64,000 nucleotides of DNA from Pyropia yezoensis (lineage: Eukaryota; Rhodophyta; Bangiophyceae; Bangiales; Bangiaceae), in the NCBI GenBank assembly GCA_009829735.1, contig CM020618.1, forward strand, positions 38,664,894-38,728,893, written 5' to 3'. A program made the position numbers and the translations under genes. Shown here piece after piece: positions 1 to 10,484 of this stretch. The notes under the pieces are model-generated. The model worked only from the letters and a program-made list of their open reading frames with translations, had not been told where the DNA came from and ran no database searches. The stretch's first letter is position 1. Every line of letters begins with the position of its first letter.

Positions 1-1148
1 CGACGTCACAATCGCAGGAAGGTCCAAATCACGCACGGAATCGCAGTCACCGCCAGGTAGAAAGTCGAACAATCGGAAGCTACCACATGTGAGGACCCAC
101 CTAAAACCGGGGAGCCCTCAACGTACTCAAGGGGGTGTCAGCGGGCTCTGCGAGCCAATGGGGCGGCGGGGCACGGGGAAGAGGACGGTGGTCTCGACGG
201 GGGTGGGTCTGGGGAAGAAGATGGGCGCGACGTCGGTGGGGATCGAGGGTACAAAAGGTAAAAAGTGTCTTTGGTCTGTGTCTGTCGTTCCCCTCTCGTC
301 TCCCCCGGTGGCGCCGACACTCACGCACTATATACTCGCGTCGGGGCACCCGAGGTGCCCCAAAGCATGCGTTTCCCCATCGCACCGCCGGTAGGCACAG
401 AACGGTCCAAAAACAAAGCATGTCTCTCAGAACAAAGCATGGGCGGGCGTGCGCACTAAAGGAGTGCAGCCCCAGTTTGCCCGAAATGAAGGGGGTCCCG
501 TGGATGGCGCCCAGCGCGCCCCACCAGCCGGCTCCACACGCCGGTCGGCCAGAAGGTCCGACTGGCTGTAAGGGCCAGCAAGGCCAAATTCAATCAATCC
601 CTTGACCGGCCAGCCAGTCACCAACCAGCTGGCCGAATTCAATCAATCCAAAAGCCGGCGAGCCAGTCATATCGCACTCAGCCGCCAGCGAGGATGTGCG
701 GTGTCCTCAGTGTCGGTGAATCATGTGACTGGTCCTTGATGCCAGCCTTCAAGCAGCGCAGAGAATAAAATTCAGGCAGCACAGACGGGGATGTCCGCCC
801 GTGGTTGGTCGACGATGTCACTCGCTCCTCGTTGTCGAGTTTCGACATCCATGACAGGGTTCCGACAGTGCGTTGACGGCGGCTTTCGTGCGGTCGGCCG
901 ACGTCCGCAAAATGTCACAGATACAGCGTGGTGTCGCCCAGGGTAGTGGGGAATTGATGTGTCTTGGGGGGAGTTATCGGGGCCGGACATGTAAGGAGAG
1001 GTCCCAGTCCATATCCCCTGGGTTCCGGGTGGCGATTTAACGGGCAAATCCTTACACATACAGACCAACCCGCCCCCTCTCGGTGGGTGCGTGTTGTACA
1101 CAGACGGCACGTAGCTCGGACGCGCTGCCTCCGCTGCTCCTCTTTCTC
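1..1148. other. no gene recognised; short direct repeat
   Basis: I see no coding sequence with recognisable motifs here. A 19-bp direct repeat with one mismatch (ggcc[a/g]aattcaatcaatcc) occurs at 582-600 and 631-649, inside a stretch rich in ggcc/ccagcc words. Nothing else stands out. Confidence 0.5.
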
Positions 1149-2598
1149 CTAGGCGGCCTTCACCTTCTCTGCGTCCTTGGCAGCGGCCTTGTCCGCCTTG
1201 GCGGCGGCAGCCGCTGCGCTGGCAGCCACCTCCGCGCGGTGCGCGTCCGGCAGATCGCCGCCGCTGTATACGCGCCCCTTCTTGACCGAAGCACGCCCCG
1301 CCACAACGGTGCGCCAGTCCGCAGCATGCTGGTCATGGCTTTGACGGATGACCAGAGCGGCCGCCGCGCGCGCCTGGTCAGCAACGTCGTCATGGGGGAG
1401 GTCCACCCCGAGGATGAGGCAGGCGAGGTGGAGCACGCGCTGGCGGTCAAAAAGCACGAGCCCAACAGACTTAAAAAGCGCCCTGATGGTGGTGGGGATG
1501 AAAGCAATCCTCTCTGCCTCGTACGCCGCGTGCAGCACGCAATCACGGGTGGGCTGGCTCCTCAGCAGAGCGCGGACAATCTTCTCCTCCGACAGGATGG
1601 GCACGTGCGTCTTGAGCACTGCGAAGCACTTGTCATCCAGCACCTGGAGGAAGTGGGAGGTGTTGGCAAACAGCCACCAAAGGTGCACGTTGTACTTGAG
1701 CGCCGACCGCACCACATCCACCTGCTTGTGGGAATGCAACTGGTCGCCCAGCAGCAAGCAGTCCCGCCCGTGGTTGCGGAGCTGCCACTCCCCACAAAGC
1801 AGGTCTAGCACGGCGGAAAAGGTCGTCGAGTCAATAAAATCAGACTCGGTCCACCCGTAGTAGCGCGGCCATGATGCACGCGTGCGGGTCTGGCAGCGAG
1901 AGAGCACAAAGCTGCTGGCTGCTGAGTCCTCCTCACCGAATCGACTTCGGAAGATGTACACGCTGAGGAACGGGGCCCCGTCGCCACCCACAAACGACAG
2001 CAGGCTTGCCACAGTGGCGCCACGGGTGGTTGCCACGTTGGCCCGCCCCCACTCACCCGCCTGCTCGCGCTTGACCGCCAGACGTTTCCCGCCCTCCACC
2101 AGGCGGCATTCGTCGTAGTTAAAGACGGCCGAGGGGGGATTCTTCCGCTCCGTGATGAACCCATCCAGCTGGTCCACCCAGGAGACACTTGTTGAACACG
2201 GAGGAGGAGTTGCGCTTGTCAGAGAGTACCTCGCATGTGCGAGTTGACAGGTCCTTCCGGTGGCGCTTGACCCAGTCCCGCGCCCACGTCGAGCCCACCT
2301 TCTTGCCCTATAAGTGCTCCACCAAGGCAGCCAGCTGGGACCGGGCGAGGGCAAAATTGGCGTAGCTGAACGCCTGGGCAGCGTAGACCAGCGCGCGGTC
2401 CTCCGTCGCGGTCAAGACCGAGGTGCCATGGTGCTTGTCGTGCTGCTCGCGCCCGCGGTAATGAATCGTCCGCACCTTGGACACAGAAAAGCCCGACGCG
2501 GCAGCAAAGCGGGCAAAGACATCCTTCACCGCCTCTCCATCGGCTGCAGCGGCCAGCATCCCCGAGAGTAGCTCAGCGGTCTTCATGGAGGGGTCCAT
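1149..2598 (-). pseudogene. pogo/Tigger-like DDE transposase, broken
   Basis: This encodes a cut-and-paste transposase of the pogo/jerky type: an N-terminal DNA-binding part followed by a DDE_1 nuclease. From the ATG at 2598 the N-terminal ~96 codons run into an in-frame TAG at 2308-2310. The frame continues past it with a CENP-B-type helix-turn-helix stretch (GKKVGSTWARDWVKRH). A frame change near 2187-2193 then leads into the catalytic part, which stays open to the TAG at 1149. Catalytic motifs seen are FNYDECRL (first Asp), LLLGDQLHSH (second Asp) and NTSHFLQVLDDK (third acidic site, typical of DDE_1). The tail is Ala/Lys-rich. One nonsense codon plus one frameshift make it inactive as written, although the frameshift could be a sequencing error. 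No terminal inverted repeats were found. Confidence 0.75.
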
Positions 2599-2704
2599 GG
2601 TGATGACGAGCGCGCTGGAAGACGAAAGAATCGGTACACCGTGGCACCTGGAGATTGCGAATTTACACCCCCAGATGCGAATTCATCACCGTGTCTCCAG
2701 GCGG

Positions 2705-3150
2705 CAGGACGGGCGCGACCCACGCAAGCACGCCCCACGCCCCCGCTCCGCACGAAGCCTCACCTATTTCTACATTGAAAAGCACCCCTAACCCCTCACT
2801 TCGCCTTCACTCTTCTCGCGTCGTTCTCCTTGAGTCATCTGAGAGAGCTGCCCTAGCAAGCCGCACGCCGACGCCGTCATTACACACCGTTCATAAGATG
2901 GCGCCCTCCCCTCACCCCCTTAGCGCTCCCTCTCCATCATTGCATGTATCCGCTGAAGTGCTCCTCCTGGAGGTCCGATAACGTCAGTCCTACATGTCGC
3001 TCTCTGCACCACATGCCATCTAGATACATGCCGAGCAGAGAATATTCAAATGTTTAAACTTTTCAGATGTCACATGAAGCTCTAATAAAACGTCAACAGC
3101 GTCCCAAATCAAAACACAAATCTCCTATGTGCATGGCACCCGAGCCCGAG
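2705..3150. repeat. ~450-bp direct repeat, copy A
   Basis: This stretch is clearly homologous, in the same orientation and with many substitutions and small indels, to 4012-4452. Shared blocks include cgcgacccacgcaa, ctcacctatttctaca, ccccttagcg, aacgtcagtcctaca and caacagcgtccc. No open frame is conserved between the copies, so they look non-coding. They could be old LTRs, copies of a non-autonomous element, or a duplicated regulatory or UTR segment. Confidence 0.7.
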
Positions 3151-3177
3151 GATGCCAGGCTCAGGTGCCATGCATAC
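3127..3177. repeat. imperfect hairpin (20-bp arms)
   Basis: The arms at 3127-3146 and 3158-3177 are inverted repeats matching at 17 of 20 positions around an 11-base loop. The left arm reads atgtgcatggcacccgagcc. The hairpin sits exactly at the end of repeat copy A. Copy B ends at 4452 with a related but shorter sequence and lacks the second arm. Confidence 0.6.
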
Positions 3178-4011
3178 AGGATATTCCTAATTCAGCCGGC
3201 CAATAGATTCTGACCTCTCTGGTAACGTGGGGACCTGGTGCCGAGCTCTCGGCATATCATGGCCGGACATGTTAACGCATGGCCCCCAGCGCAGCAAGGT
3301 CAACGGGCATCAGCCTATAGAATCCTTGAGATAACACGTTCACCTCATGACATCGCCCACTGTAAAAGCATGCAATTTGAGTATAATATCGACTTTTGGA
3401 AAATATGTTGGCCTCGGGCAGGTGTCGAATAGTCGCCTCCTGTCACGATCTTGCTACATGGGCTACGCCCATCTGTCCGCCCCCCCGCACCCGCCCCCTC
3501 TCTCACTGTCCGTTTGGTCCATTCTCGCGCTCTTCATCCACAGGCACCCCAGTCGCCCCCTCGCATCACGCACGCGGGGAGGCCCCCGTTCTCCCGCCAC
3601 CCCTCCGAGAGGTGCTGGCACGTCCGCAGCTATGTGTACATATGAGTTTAGACAGCCACCGACCAAGGTATACCCCGGCAGCCGCTGGTGGTCCCCCGAC
3701 CAACCAGCCCTCTGGTAACTCTTTACGGCTCTTCCCCACCTTCGTCCTCTTTGACGCATCCCCCTTCCCCCCTTTTCAAAGCTGTTCCCAAAAGTCATTC
3801 CTGCCCGCCATACGCGTCATGGCACAGCACCTTGCGGCTGTTGAGCGGCTTCATCGGCTGCTCCGTCAGCATCACCACCCCCGATTCGAGGAGCGCGCGG
3901 CCGAGGCGCGCCAGCTGCGCCTGGCTCGCGGTGATGACCTTCCGCGGCATAACCTAAACTATCGGTTACGCCCTCGGAGCATGGCGGCGTCGTCAGCGTG
4001 TGCCATGCGGT
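3178..4011. other. spacer between the repeats; one small minus ORF
   Basis: There is no recognisable gene. A 50-codon minus-strand frame (ATG at 3950, TGA near 3799) starts MPRKVITASQAQLARLGRAL and has protein-like composition, but I cannot assign it and it may be a remnant of a larger gene. Confidence 0.3.
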
Positions 4012-4452
4012 GGGACGGCCGCGACCCACGCAAAGACACCCCATGCCCCCGCTCCCCACAAAACCTCACCTATTTCTACAGCACCCCCTCCCTCCCCTGG
4101 CGTTCGCTCTTCTCACGTCGTTCACCTCGAGTCATCTGTGAGAGCTGCCCGAGGAAGTCGCACGCCGACGCCGACGCCGCCACCAAGCACAGGCTCATAA
4201 GTTGGCGCCCCCTCCTCACCCCCTTAGCGCTTCTTCTCCACCATTGTATGTCTCCACTAAAGTGCCCCTCGTGGAGGTCCAGAAACGTCAGTCCTACACG
4301 CCGCTCTCTTCACCGCTCGCCAGATAGATACACAGCGGGCAGGAAACAATCAAATACTTGAAGCTTTTCGTATGCCACGGGAAGGTCGAATGAAAATTCA
4401 ACAGCGTCCCTAATCAAATCATCAATCTCGAATGTGCATGGAACCCGAGCCT
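4012..4452. repeat. ~450-bp direct repeat, copy B
   Basis: Second copy of the repeat described at 2705-3150. It lies about 1.3 kb downstream in the same orientation and ends with the shared block ...atgtgcatgg[a/c]acccgagcc. Confidence 0.7.
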
Positions 4453-4558
4453 ACTGCCAACGACAGCCGTCACGGAGAGTCGCTTTAGACGACGCGCCAT
4501 AAATTTCAACTCATGCCTTTCTTTCTTACGGCCTGCTCTGCGGCAAGAGTGGAGCGCC

Positions 4559-5979
4559 ATGTGGGATTCACTGCGTCCCCGGCGGTCTCGCGTGCCGAGA
4601 CGCGGACGGCGCGGAGCTCTTACATGCGAGCAGAGTGAGGATGCACGTGAGGAGGAGGCCGACGAAGAGGCCGACGGGGAGGCCGACGGGGATGACGTTG
4701 AGGAGGCCGATGAGGAGGCCGTCGAGTGGGCTGACGGGGATGACGTCGAGGAGGCCGATGAGGAGGCCGACGGGAATGACGTTGAGGAGGCCGATGAGGA
4801 GGCCGTCGAGGAGGCTGACGGGGAGGCCGATGGGGAGGCCGACGAGGGGGCCGACGGGGATGACGTCCAGGAGGCCGATGAGGAGGCCGTCGAGGAGGCT
4901 GACGGGGAGGCCAACGGCGAGGCCGATGAGGAAGCCACGGGGATGACGTCGAGGAGGCCGATGAGGAGGCCGTCGAGGAGGCTGACGGGGAGGCCGACGG
5001 GGAGGCCGACGAGGAGGCTGACGGGTATGACGTCAGAGAAGTCGACGACGAGGCCGTCGAGCAGCCTGAAGAGGAGGCCGACGGGGAGGACGACATGGCT
5101 ACCGGAGGAGGCCGAACGCAAGGCGGCCGCGCTCAATGGCTACGAGCGTGTCCTGCCGCCGCCAGAGTGCGGGAGGGACGTGGCCTACCACCTAAACGCC
5201 ATCCTGGTTGGGGCGGCCGCGGCGTCCGCCAGTGGCGAAGGCGGTGGCGACGGCGGTGGCGACGGCAGCAGCGTCGGCAGCGGCGGCGCCACCCGCCCTC
5301 TCCCCCCGGTGGGCATCAACGCGGCGGTAGAAGATTCGACGTTGACGGAATGGTTGACCAAGGGGCTGCTGCCGCAAGGCTTGCACCGTCGGTGGCCACC
5401 ACCACCGCCGCCGCGGCGGGCGTCTACCTCAACCGTCCCGCCACGCTCGACGCCAACACGACCGCCGCCCGGGGGCCTGGCCCGCTCCTCAGCCTCTTTC
5501 GCAGCGTCGCCGCCGCTTCTCTGTCACAGCTGGTCGTGCCGGGCGCGCGCCCCCCCCCGGGCCGCGTCCTTGTGTGCGGCCTCTACTACCCCGCCACGGC
5601 GGCGGCGGCTACCGCGGCCGCGGCCGCGTCGGCGGCGGCCGCGTTGTCGGCGGGGGACGCGCCCCCCGCGCCGAGCGGCGCCGGCTGGGCAGACCTCCCC
5701 CTGCGGCTGCTGCAGTACGACGCCAATCCCAGCGCGATGCAGGCGGTCATGAGGGCGGTCTTTCGCCTCGGCGCGTCCGCTGTAACCGTGGCCGGGGTGG
5801 CCGACGTGGTGCACGTGCCGCTCTACGAGCGCCTCGATGGCACCCGGGGGAGCAAGTACGTGGACCGCGTCGAGCTAAGTGCCAGGGGCGGGCGGGTACT
5901 CGCCGAGGTGCTTGCTGCGTCACTGCCGGAAGGGGGCGCGAGACCCCGCCACGTGAGGTCCTCTGGGGTCGGGGGATAA
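4559..5979 (+). CDS. acidic-repeat protein with possible SGNH-like C-terminus; frame disrupted
   Basis: A probable host gene whose frame is broken by small indels. It opens at the ATG 4559, runs through a long Glu/Asp/Ala repeat (about 4650-5090), then into non-repetitive sequence (NGYERVLPPPECGRDVAYHL, about 5135-5190). It ends in another frame with a globular-looking C-terminus closing at the TAA 5977-5979. That part contains GRVLVCGLYYPA, a run of Ala, LLQYDANPSAMQAVMRAVF and ELSARGGRVLAEVLA. The last block resembles the C-terminal part of SGNH/GDSL hydrolases, but the usual Asp-x-x-His pair is not evident, so the family call is weak. Frame changes are needed near 4937 (a base is missing relative to the repeat consensus), near 5090 and near 5350-5400. 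They could be sequencing errors or unannotated introns. Confidence 0.4.
4650..5092 (+). repeat. degenerate GAGGCCGACGGG tandem repeat (acidic protein repeat)
   Basis: About 440 bp of degenerate 12- to 15-bp units (gaggccgatgaggaggcc, gctgacggggaggcc, gatgacgtc...) encode EEADGEADGDDVEEADEEAV-type sequence. At about 4937 a unit reads gaagccacgggg where its neighbours read gaggccgacgggg; this lost base shifts the frame. Confidence 0.75.
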
Positions 5980-6913
5980 AGAGCGGCCGCGGCTGCCGTC
6001 TGCACCTGCAGCCCCCCCAGTGTACGTCGGCGGCATCGTCCCCCCCTACTCTCCGAACCGTCTCTGGCAGGCGGTGGCATATTGGCCGTCCTCTGGGAGC
6101 GGGACCGCCTGGTCTCCCCCTTCCCTCCCCCTCGCCCTTCATGCGCTCTCTCTTCCCCCCCCGTCTTGCACCTTTACGAAGGGGCTATAGCTCCTGAGTG
6201 TTTTGAACGCGCGCCCCTCAGACATAGAACACCGGCGGCGGCTGCTGCCGCTGCCGCCGCCCGTCCGGCGGAGCACGCCGCGTGCCGCCCTCCGGCGGTG
6301 GTGGGGGTGTCTGTCGGTGGCAGGTGTGGCGACGGCAGCGGCGGCAGCGGCGGCGGCGGCGGCAGCAGCAGCGGACGCTGGTGGGGCGGGGTGTGCGCTG
6401 CTCGTGCGGCGGCCGCCGGCCTTCGCCCATTGCCCCTGAGTCCCCGCAGGCACAAAGACCGAGTCGGCCGGCGGGGGTACGCGCGGTCGGTGGCGACGGC
6501 GGCGGTCAGGGCGGGGGGTGCAAACAGAAACTGGCGCGGGGTAATTCAGCGCGCCATGAAATCCAGGGGGGGCTGGGTGGACGAGGTGTGGGGAGAGGAG
6601 GGTGGACGGAAGAAGGGGAGTGGAGGGAGGGGGACGCGCAGCCAGCCCCAGCGGCGAGAAGAAAAGAATTGGTAGCCCCGGATCGCAGGCGGGCGCCCCC
6701 ATCCACACGGCGCGGCGCGCACGCACGGGGCAAAAAGAAACTCTGCCAGCACACCCACCTCCTTCCCCCACGGAATCCCACCCCACCCAAGGCAGCGCCC
6801 TCCACCGATCCCCACCACCTCCAGCCGTTCATTGGACCCTCCTTGCCTCATCCTCACCCCCCCCCCCCCCCTGCCCCCCGAGCATCCATCCACCCCGCCT
6901 CCCCACCCCCCCC
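5980..6913. other. GC-rich low-complexity DNA, no gene seen
   Basis: The stretch holds CGG/GGC microsatellite at 6230-6400 and long C runs near 6850-6915. Long open frames exist on both strands, but their composition (Pro, Arg, Gly, Ala) is that of GC-rich background. Confidence 0.5.
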
Positions 6914-7265
6914 TCACAGCTCTGCCCGACAAACGCGGCAACTGCGGGGGGTAAATTGCCACCGCTTGACGCAGTCCTCCTGGTAGGCGTGGTCACGGCC
7001 GAGCTCCACCAGGCTGACCAGTACGACTGCGCTGGCACCCGCGTCGTCAGAGCGACCCCCGGCCACCAGGCTGCTGCCGCCCGTGTCCCACTCAAAACAG
7101 CCGCCACCGCCGACCCCGCCGCCATTGCTGCCCCCACAGCGGGTGCCACCGCCCCCACCGCCGACGCTACCGCCGACGCCGCTGCCGCCGCTGCCACTGC
7201 CGCCGCTGCCGCCGCCACCGTCCGACTCGAGCCGCTCCAGACAGATAAGGCACAGGTCGTCGCGG
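6914..7265 (-). CDS. RING-like zinc-finger protein, C-terminal part
   Basis: The minus strand encodes a RING-like domain at the end of a protein. The first Cys pair is DDLCLICLERLE (about 7215-7250). A Gly/Ser/Val-rich insertion of roughly 75 residues follows, then VSLVELGRDHAYQEDCVKRW, and the final pair is SCRVCRAEL followed directly by TGA at 6914-6916. The order and spacing of the last half match RING fingers (His-x-Tyr-x-x-x-Cys-x-x-x-Trp ... Cys-x-x-Cys). The third Cys expected before the His is missing, and the next ligand is Gln instead of His/Cys. If functional it would be a degenerate RING, a class of ubiquitin ligase domain. The upstream boundary is unknown; the frame is open for some distance upstream. 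Confidence 0.5.
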
Positions 7266-7341
7266 CGACGAGGATCTCCCGGCGCGAGGGAGGACGGTTT
7301 CGCATGGCCACCAGGGGGGGCACTCCCGTCCTTGATGTTGT

Positions 7342-7461
7342 CACCACAGCGGTGTAGTAGGGGGGGGCCAGGGCGCCGGGGAGGACAGCGTCCTGGAGCG
7401 GCGCGTGGGGGATGGTGTCAAACGCCGACGCAACGTCAATGATGGCAAAGTAGATGGGCGG
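7342..7461 (-). pseudogene. reverse-transcriptase motif A fragment
   Basis: A minus-strand frame reads PPIYFAIIDVASAFDTIPHA, then PLQDAVLPGALAPPYY. This matches palm motif A of reverse transcriptases (hydrophobic-Asp-x-x-x-Ala-Phe-Asp-x-Ile). No motif B or C (the Asp-Asp box) is seen nearby and the frame runs into low-complexity sequence, so it looks like an orphan fragment of a retroelement. The AFDTIP wording also occurs in telomerase reverse transcriptases, but one motif is not enough to claim that. It overlaps the upstream end of the RING-like reading frame in another frame. Confidence 0.45.
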
Positions 7462-8571
7462 CGGGGGGGGGGGGGGGGGGTGTCCCTAGCGGGGTTGGTG
7501 GCAGCGGCAGCGGCAGCGGCAGTGGGGGGACGGGGAGGCGCCGTCGGCGCCGCCGCCGCCGCCGCCGCCGCGTCCACCACCGCGCCTGCCGCCGCCGTCG
7601 CTGCCGCCGCCATCGTTCCGGACCCGTGGCCAGTACCGCCGCAGGTGCCGCCGTCTGTGCCGCCGGTGGCGGTGGGGGTGGCACCCGTGGCCACCACGAG
7701 GCGGTGGTGGGCGCGCCAAGGGCCACGACCTCCGTGGGGGGGGGTGCCAGGGCGGGGTGGCCGGGGGGGGCGGCCGGGACAGGCGGTCAGGGGGACGCTG
7801 TGGGGCAGCTGGGAGGAAGGGGGGCGGGGGGGGGGGGACGGGGCTCCCGTTGTAGCCGCCGCCGCCGCCAGTGGCGGCGGCGGCCGCGGCGGCGTCGGTG
7901 GTGGTGCTGGCCGTGGCGGTGGTGGTGGCGACCGCCGCGGCTGGTGCACCGGTGGCAGCCGGGTGGGGGGGGGCGGCGGCGGCGGCGGCGCTTCCCCCAC
8001 CGCCACCGCGGCAGCCATGGCGGCGGCGTCGGCCGCGGGGGCGGGTGGTAGCAGCGGTAGCCGCCGCGGCGGCGGTCGACGCCGCCGCCGCCGCCGCCCC
8101 GGCCGGCGGAGGAGGCAGTGGGGGGGGCAGGGGAGCTGGGCGGGGCATCGGTGCCGCTGCCGGGAGTGGGGGGGAGGGATGCAGGGGGCGGGGGGGGGGG
8201 GGGGGTTGTGTGTACGGCAGCGGCTGAGAACAGGTGGAACAGAGGCTGGAGGCGAGGCCGAGGGGGAATGGGAGAGATATGAGTGGGGTCAAGGGGGGCA
8301 GGGGAGAGCGAACGAGTGTAGTTTGGAGCGAAGCGCCGCGACAAGGTGGCCGCGTCAGCGCAGTGGGGCACGGAGCGCCCACGGCTCCATGACGCGAACC
8401 GGGGATGCCCGCGGCAGCACCCGGCGTTGCATCCTGCCATGTGGCTGTGCTGCTCTTGTCTGCCCGCTGGGGACCATCCCCCGCGCGGGGGGAGAGGGAC
8501 GCGGGCGTTCCCCCGTCAACCCCTGGGGGTGACCAGGCGTGGCTCGGCACCTGCTGCCGCGCGTAGGCATG
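7462..8571. other. homopolymer and microsatellite-rich DNA, no gene supported
   Basis: Long G runs (7463-7480, 7820-7838, 8190-8205) and GCC/GGC repeats dominate. All six frames give poly-Ala, poly-Gly, poly-Pro or Arg-rich translations without motifs. Confidence 0.55.
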
Positions 8572-9930
8572 TACAGTCGGTATCCAAATTTAATGGCCCA
8601 CCCCGACCGTCAGATCTTGAGATCTTTAATGACGAATTGCAACCGTCCGTCTCCACTGCAAGAATCGCATTAGTACTTGGTCCCAGCCCCATTCGCCGCC
8701 ACCACCCCTTGCACACGTCGGCATATGCTCTCCGTGAGCTTCTTGAAATAGACATCGGGTATCGCTGTCCACTCCTCCTGGAGGACTGAGAAGAGCTCAT
8801 CCTTTGTCTAGGGCGACACGGAGCGAGCACGCAGGCGGCGCCCAAGGTCGGCCCAGGCGTTTTCGATGGGGTTGAGGCCAGGGCTCTGCCCAACCCAGGG
8901 GAGCACCTTGATCCCGAGAACCTCCTTGCACGTCTTGGCCACCTTCGCAGTGTGGCATGGCGCCAGATCCTCTTGAAAGAGCGCTCCATCCGGTGCCCCT
9001 TAGTCCGCGCAGAGGAAGTGCACAACGACATTCTCCAGGAGCTCCACGTAGGATGCCCCATTCATAGACTCCTCCACACGCACCAAAGGAGTCCGCCCAC
9101 GCGCTGAGAACACGCCCCACACCATCGCACTTTCCCGGCCGCTCTTGAACGTTGGGGGCAGGTTCTTAGTCTGGAAGCGCTGGCCGCGCTGGCGCCACAC
9201 ACGGCGCGACTGCGGCTGGGGGACCGTGAAGAAGCCTTTGTCCGAAAAGTGGACCCAGGCCCACTGGTAGGACCAGCTCAGGTGGTCCTCGCCCCTCTGG
9301 AGCCGCCTGCGTTTGTTGGCGGCCGACACGGACGGCTTCTTGGCTGGGGTGCAGGAGGACAGCCCAAGCGCCTTGACCGCTCTCCGCACCGTGATGGGAG
9401 AGATCTGGAGCAGCGCCGGCCCGCCAGTCGCGCTGTTGTGCTCGTTGTTGACCTTCTTCGTTATTTCAACGATTGAAGCACATGGTATCTCGTCGACCAG
9501 CCGACGGAGCCCACGCAGCTCGCGGGGGCTCAGCAGCTTCGGGCGCCCCCTGCCGTCCTTGCGGACGTCGGCGCCGGCACGCCGGGCGATGGCAGCGGTG
9601 TAAGCGACCGTGCTCTTGTTGGGGCCCAGGGCCATGGCGATGGCACCATTCGACATCTTGTTCTCCACCATCATCTTGATGGCACCGATCTCCTGAGGGC
9701 ACAGGCGCAACCTGCTGGTCTTCGCCATCGTGCTCTTTTCTGTTTCTGCGCACGGGCATGGAAGCTGCGGACGCTTCGTTATAGCACGCTACTGGGCAGG
9801 CGCTCCCCGCAAGTGACGTGCATACCGCGGATCGGTGCCGCAGAGGCCGTTTTTTTAAGTCACGTGCATGATCGATTTGGTGCCAAAGAGTGACCTCACA
9901 GGGTGGGCCAATAAAGTTGGTACCTTCGAG
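8572..9930 (-). mobile_element. Tc1/mariner element 1
   Basis: A DNA transposon with its transposase on the minus strand. The left end begins TA (8572-8573) followed by CAGTCGGTATCC and a ~34-bp inverted-repeat end running into aatttaatggcccacccc (to 8607). The right end is degenerate: gggtgggccaataaagttgg then tacc at 9901-9924 matches the inverted left end, but the outermost bases are lost. TA target and CAGT ends are typical of Tc1-type elements. Confidence 0.7.
8670..9728 (-). pseudogene. Tc1/mariner transposase, element 1
   Basis: This is a 353-codon frame from the ATG at 9728 to the TAA at 8670-8672, with two internal stops (TAA 9000-9002, TAG 8808-8810). The N-terminal half has a paired helix-turn-helix region (SNGAIAMALGPNKSTVAYT) and a second one (LLQISPITVRRAVKALG) separated by a GRPK hinge. 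The catalytic part shows FSDKGFF (first Asp), QEDLAPCH (second Asp) and LNPIENAWADL (Glu). The 34 residues between the second and third residues define a DD34E, Tc1-type enzyme. Apart from the two nonsense codons the frame is continuous, so this copy decayed by point mutation. The same two stops occur in the inverted partial copy at 9938-10484, so they predate that duplication. Confidence 0.8.
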
Positions 9931-9937
9931 GTCCGCG

Positions 9938-10484
9938 AGCCGCAGTCACGCCGTGTGTGGCGCCAGCGCGGCCAGCGCTTCCAGACTAAGAACCTGCCCC
10001 CAACGTTCAAGAGCGGCCGGGAAAGTGCGATGGTGTGGGGCGTGTTCTCAGCGCGTGGGCGGACTCCTTTGGTGCGTGTGGAGGAGTCTATGAATGGGGC
10101 ATCCTACGTGGAGCTCCTGGAGAATGTCGTTGTGCACTTCCTCTGCGCGGACTAAGGGGCACCGGATGGAGCGCTCTTTCAAGAGGATCTGGCGCCATGC
10201 CACACTGCGAAGGTGGCCAAGACGTGCAAGGAGGTTCTCGGGATCAAGGTGCTCCCCTGGGTTGGGCAGAGCCCTGGCCTCAACCCCATCGAAAACGCCT
10301 GGGCCGACCTTGGGCGCCGCCTGCGTGCTCGCTCCGTGTCGCCCTAGACAAAGGATGAGCTCTTCTCAGTCCTCCAGGAGGAGTGGACAGCGATACCCGA
10401 TGTCTATTTCAAGAAGCTCACGGAGAGCATATGCCGACGTGTGTTAGGGGTGGTGGCCGCGAATGGGGCTGGGTCTAAGTACAA
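9938..10484 (+). pseudogene. inverted half-copy of the element 1 transposase
   Basis: This stretch is a near-identical reverse complement of 8671-9217: the catalytic half of the transposase, without the DNA-binding half. It carries the same in-frame TAA (10153-10155) and TAG (10344-10346). It begins abruptly at the agccgcagtc word just outside the right end of element 1. Homology breaks off at 10484 and resumes near 11171 with the 3' terminal segment and inverted repeat of the same family, so the copy is interrupted by about 690 bp of other sequence. Confidence 0.75.

Noticed and set aside
7342-7461. Telomerase reverse transcriptase gene
   Set aside because: Only motif A is present; no motif B or catalytic Asp-Asp box nearby and no telomerase RNA-binding domain.
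5980-8550. Many overlapping 100-370 codon frames rich in Ala, Gly, Pro and Arg
   Set aside because: They occur in all frames of GC-rich, stop-poor DNA and show no motifs; the same holds for 34-35 kb, 39-41 kb and 55-62 kb on the strand opposite to the real genes.
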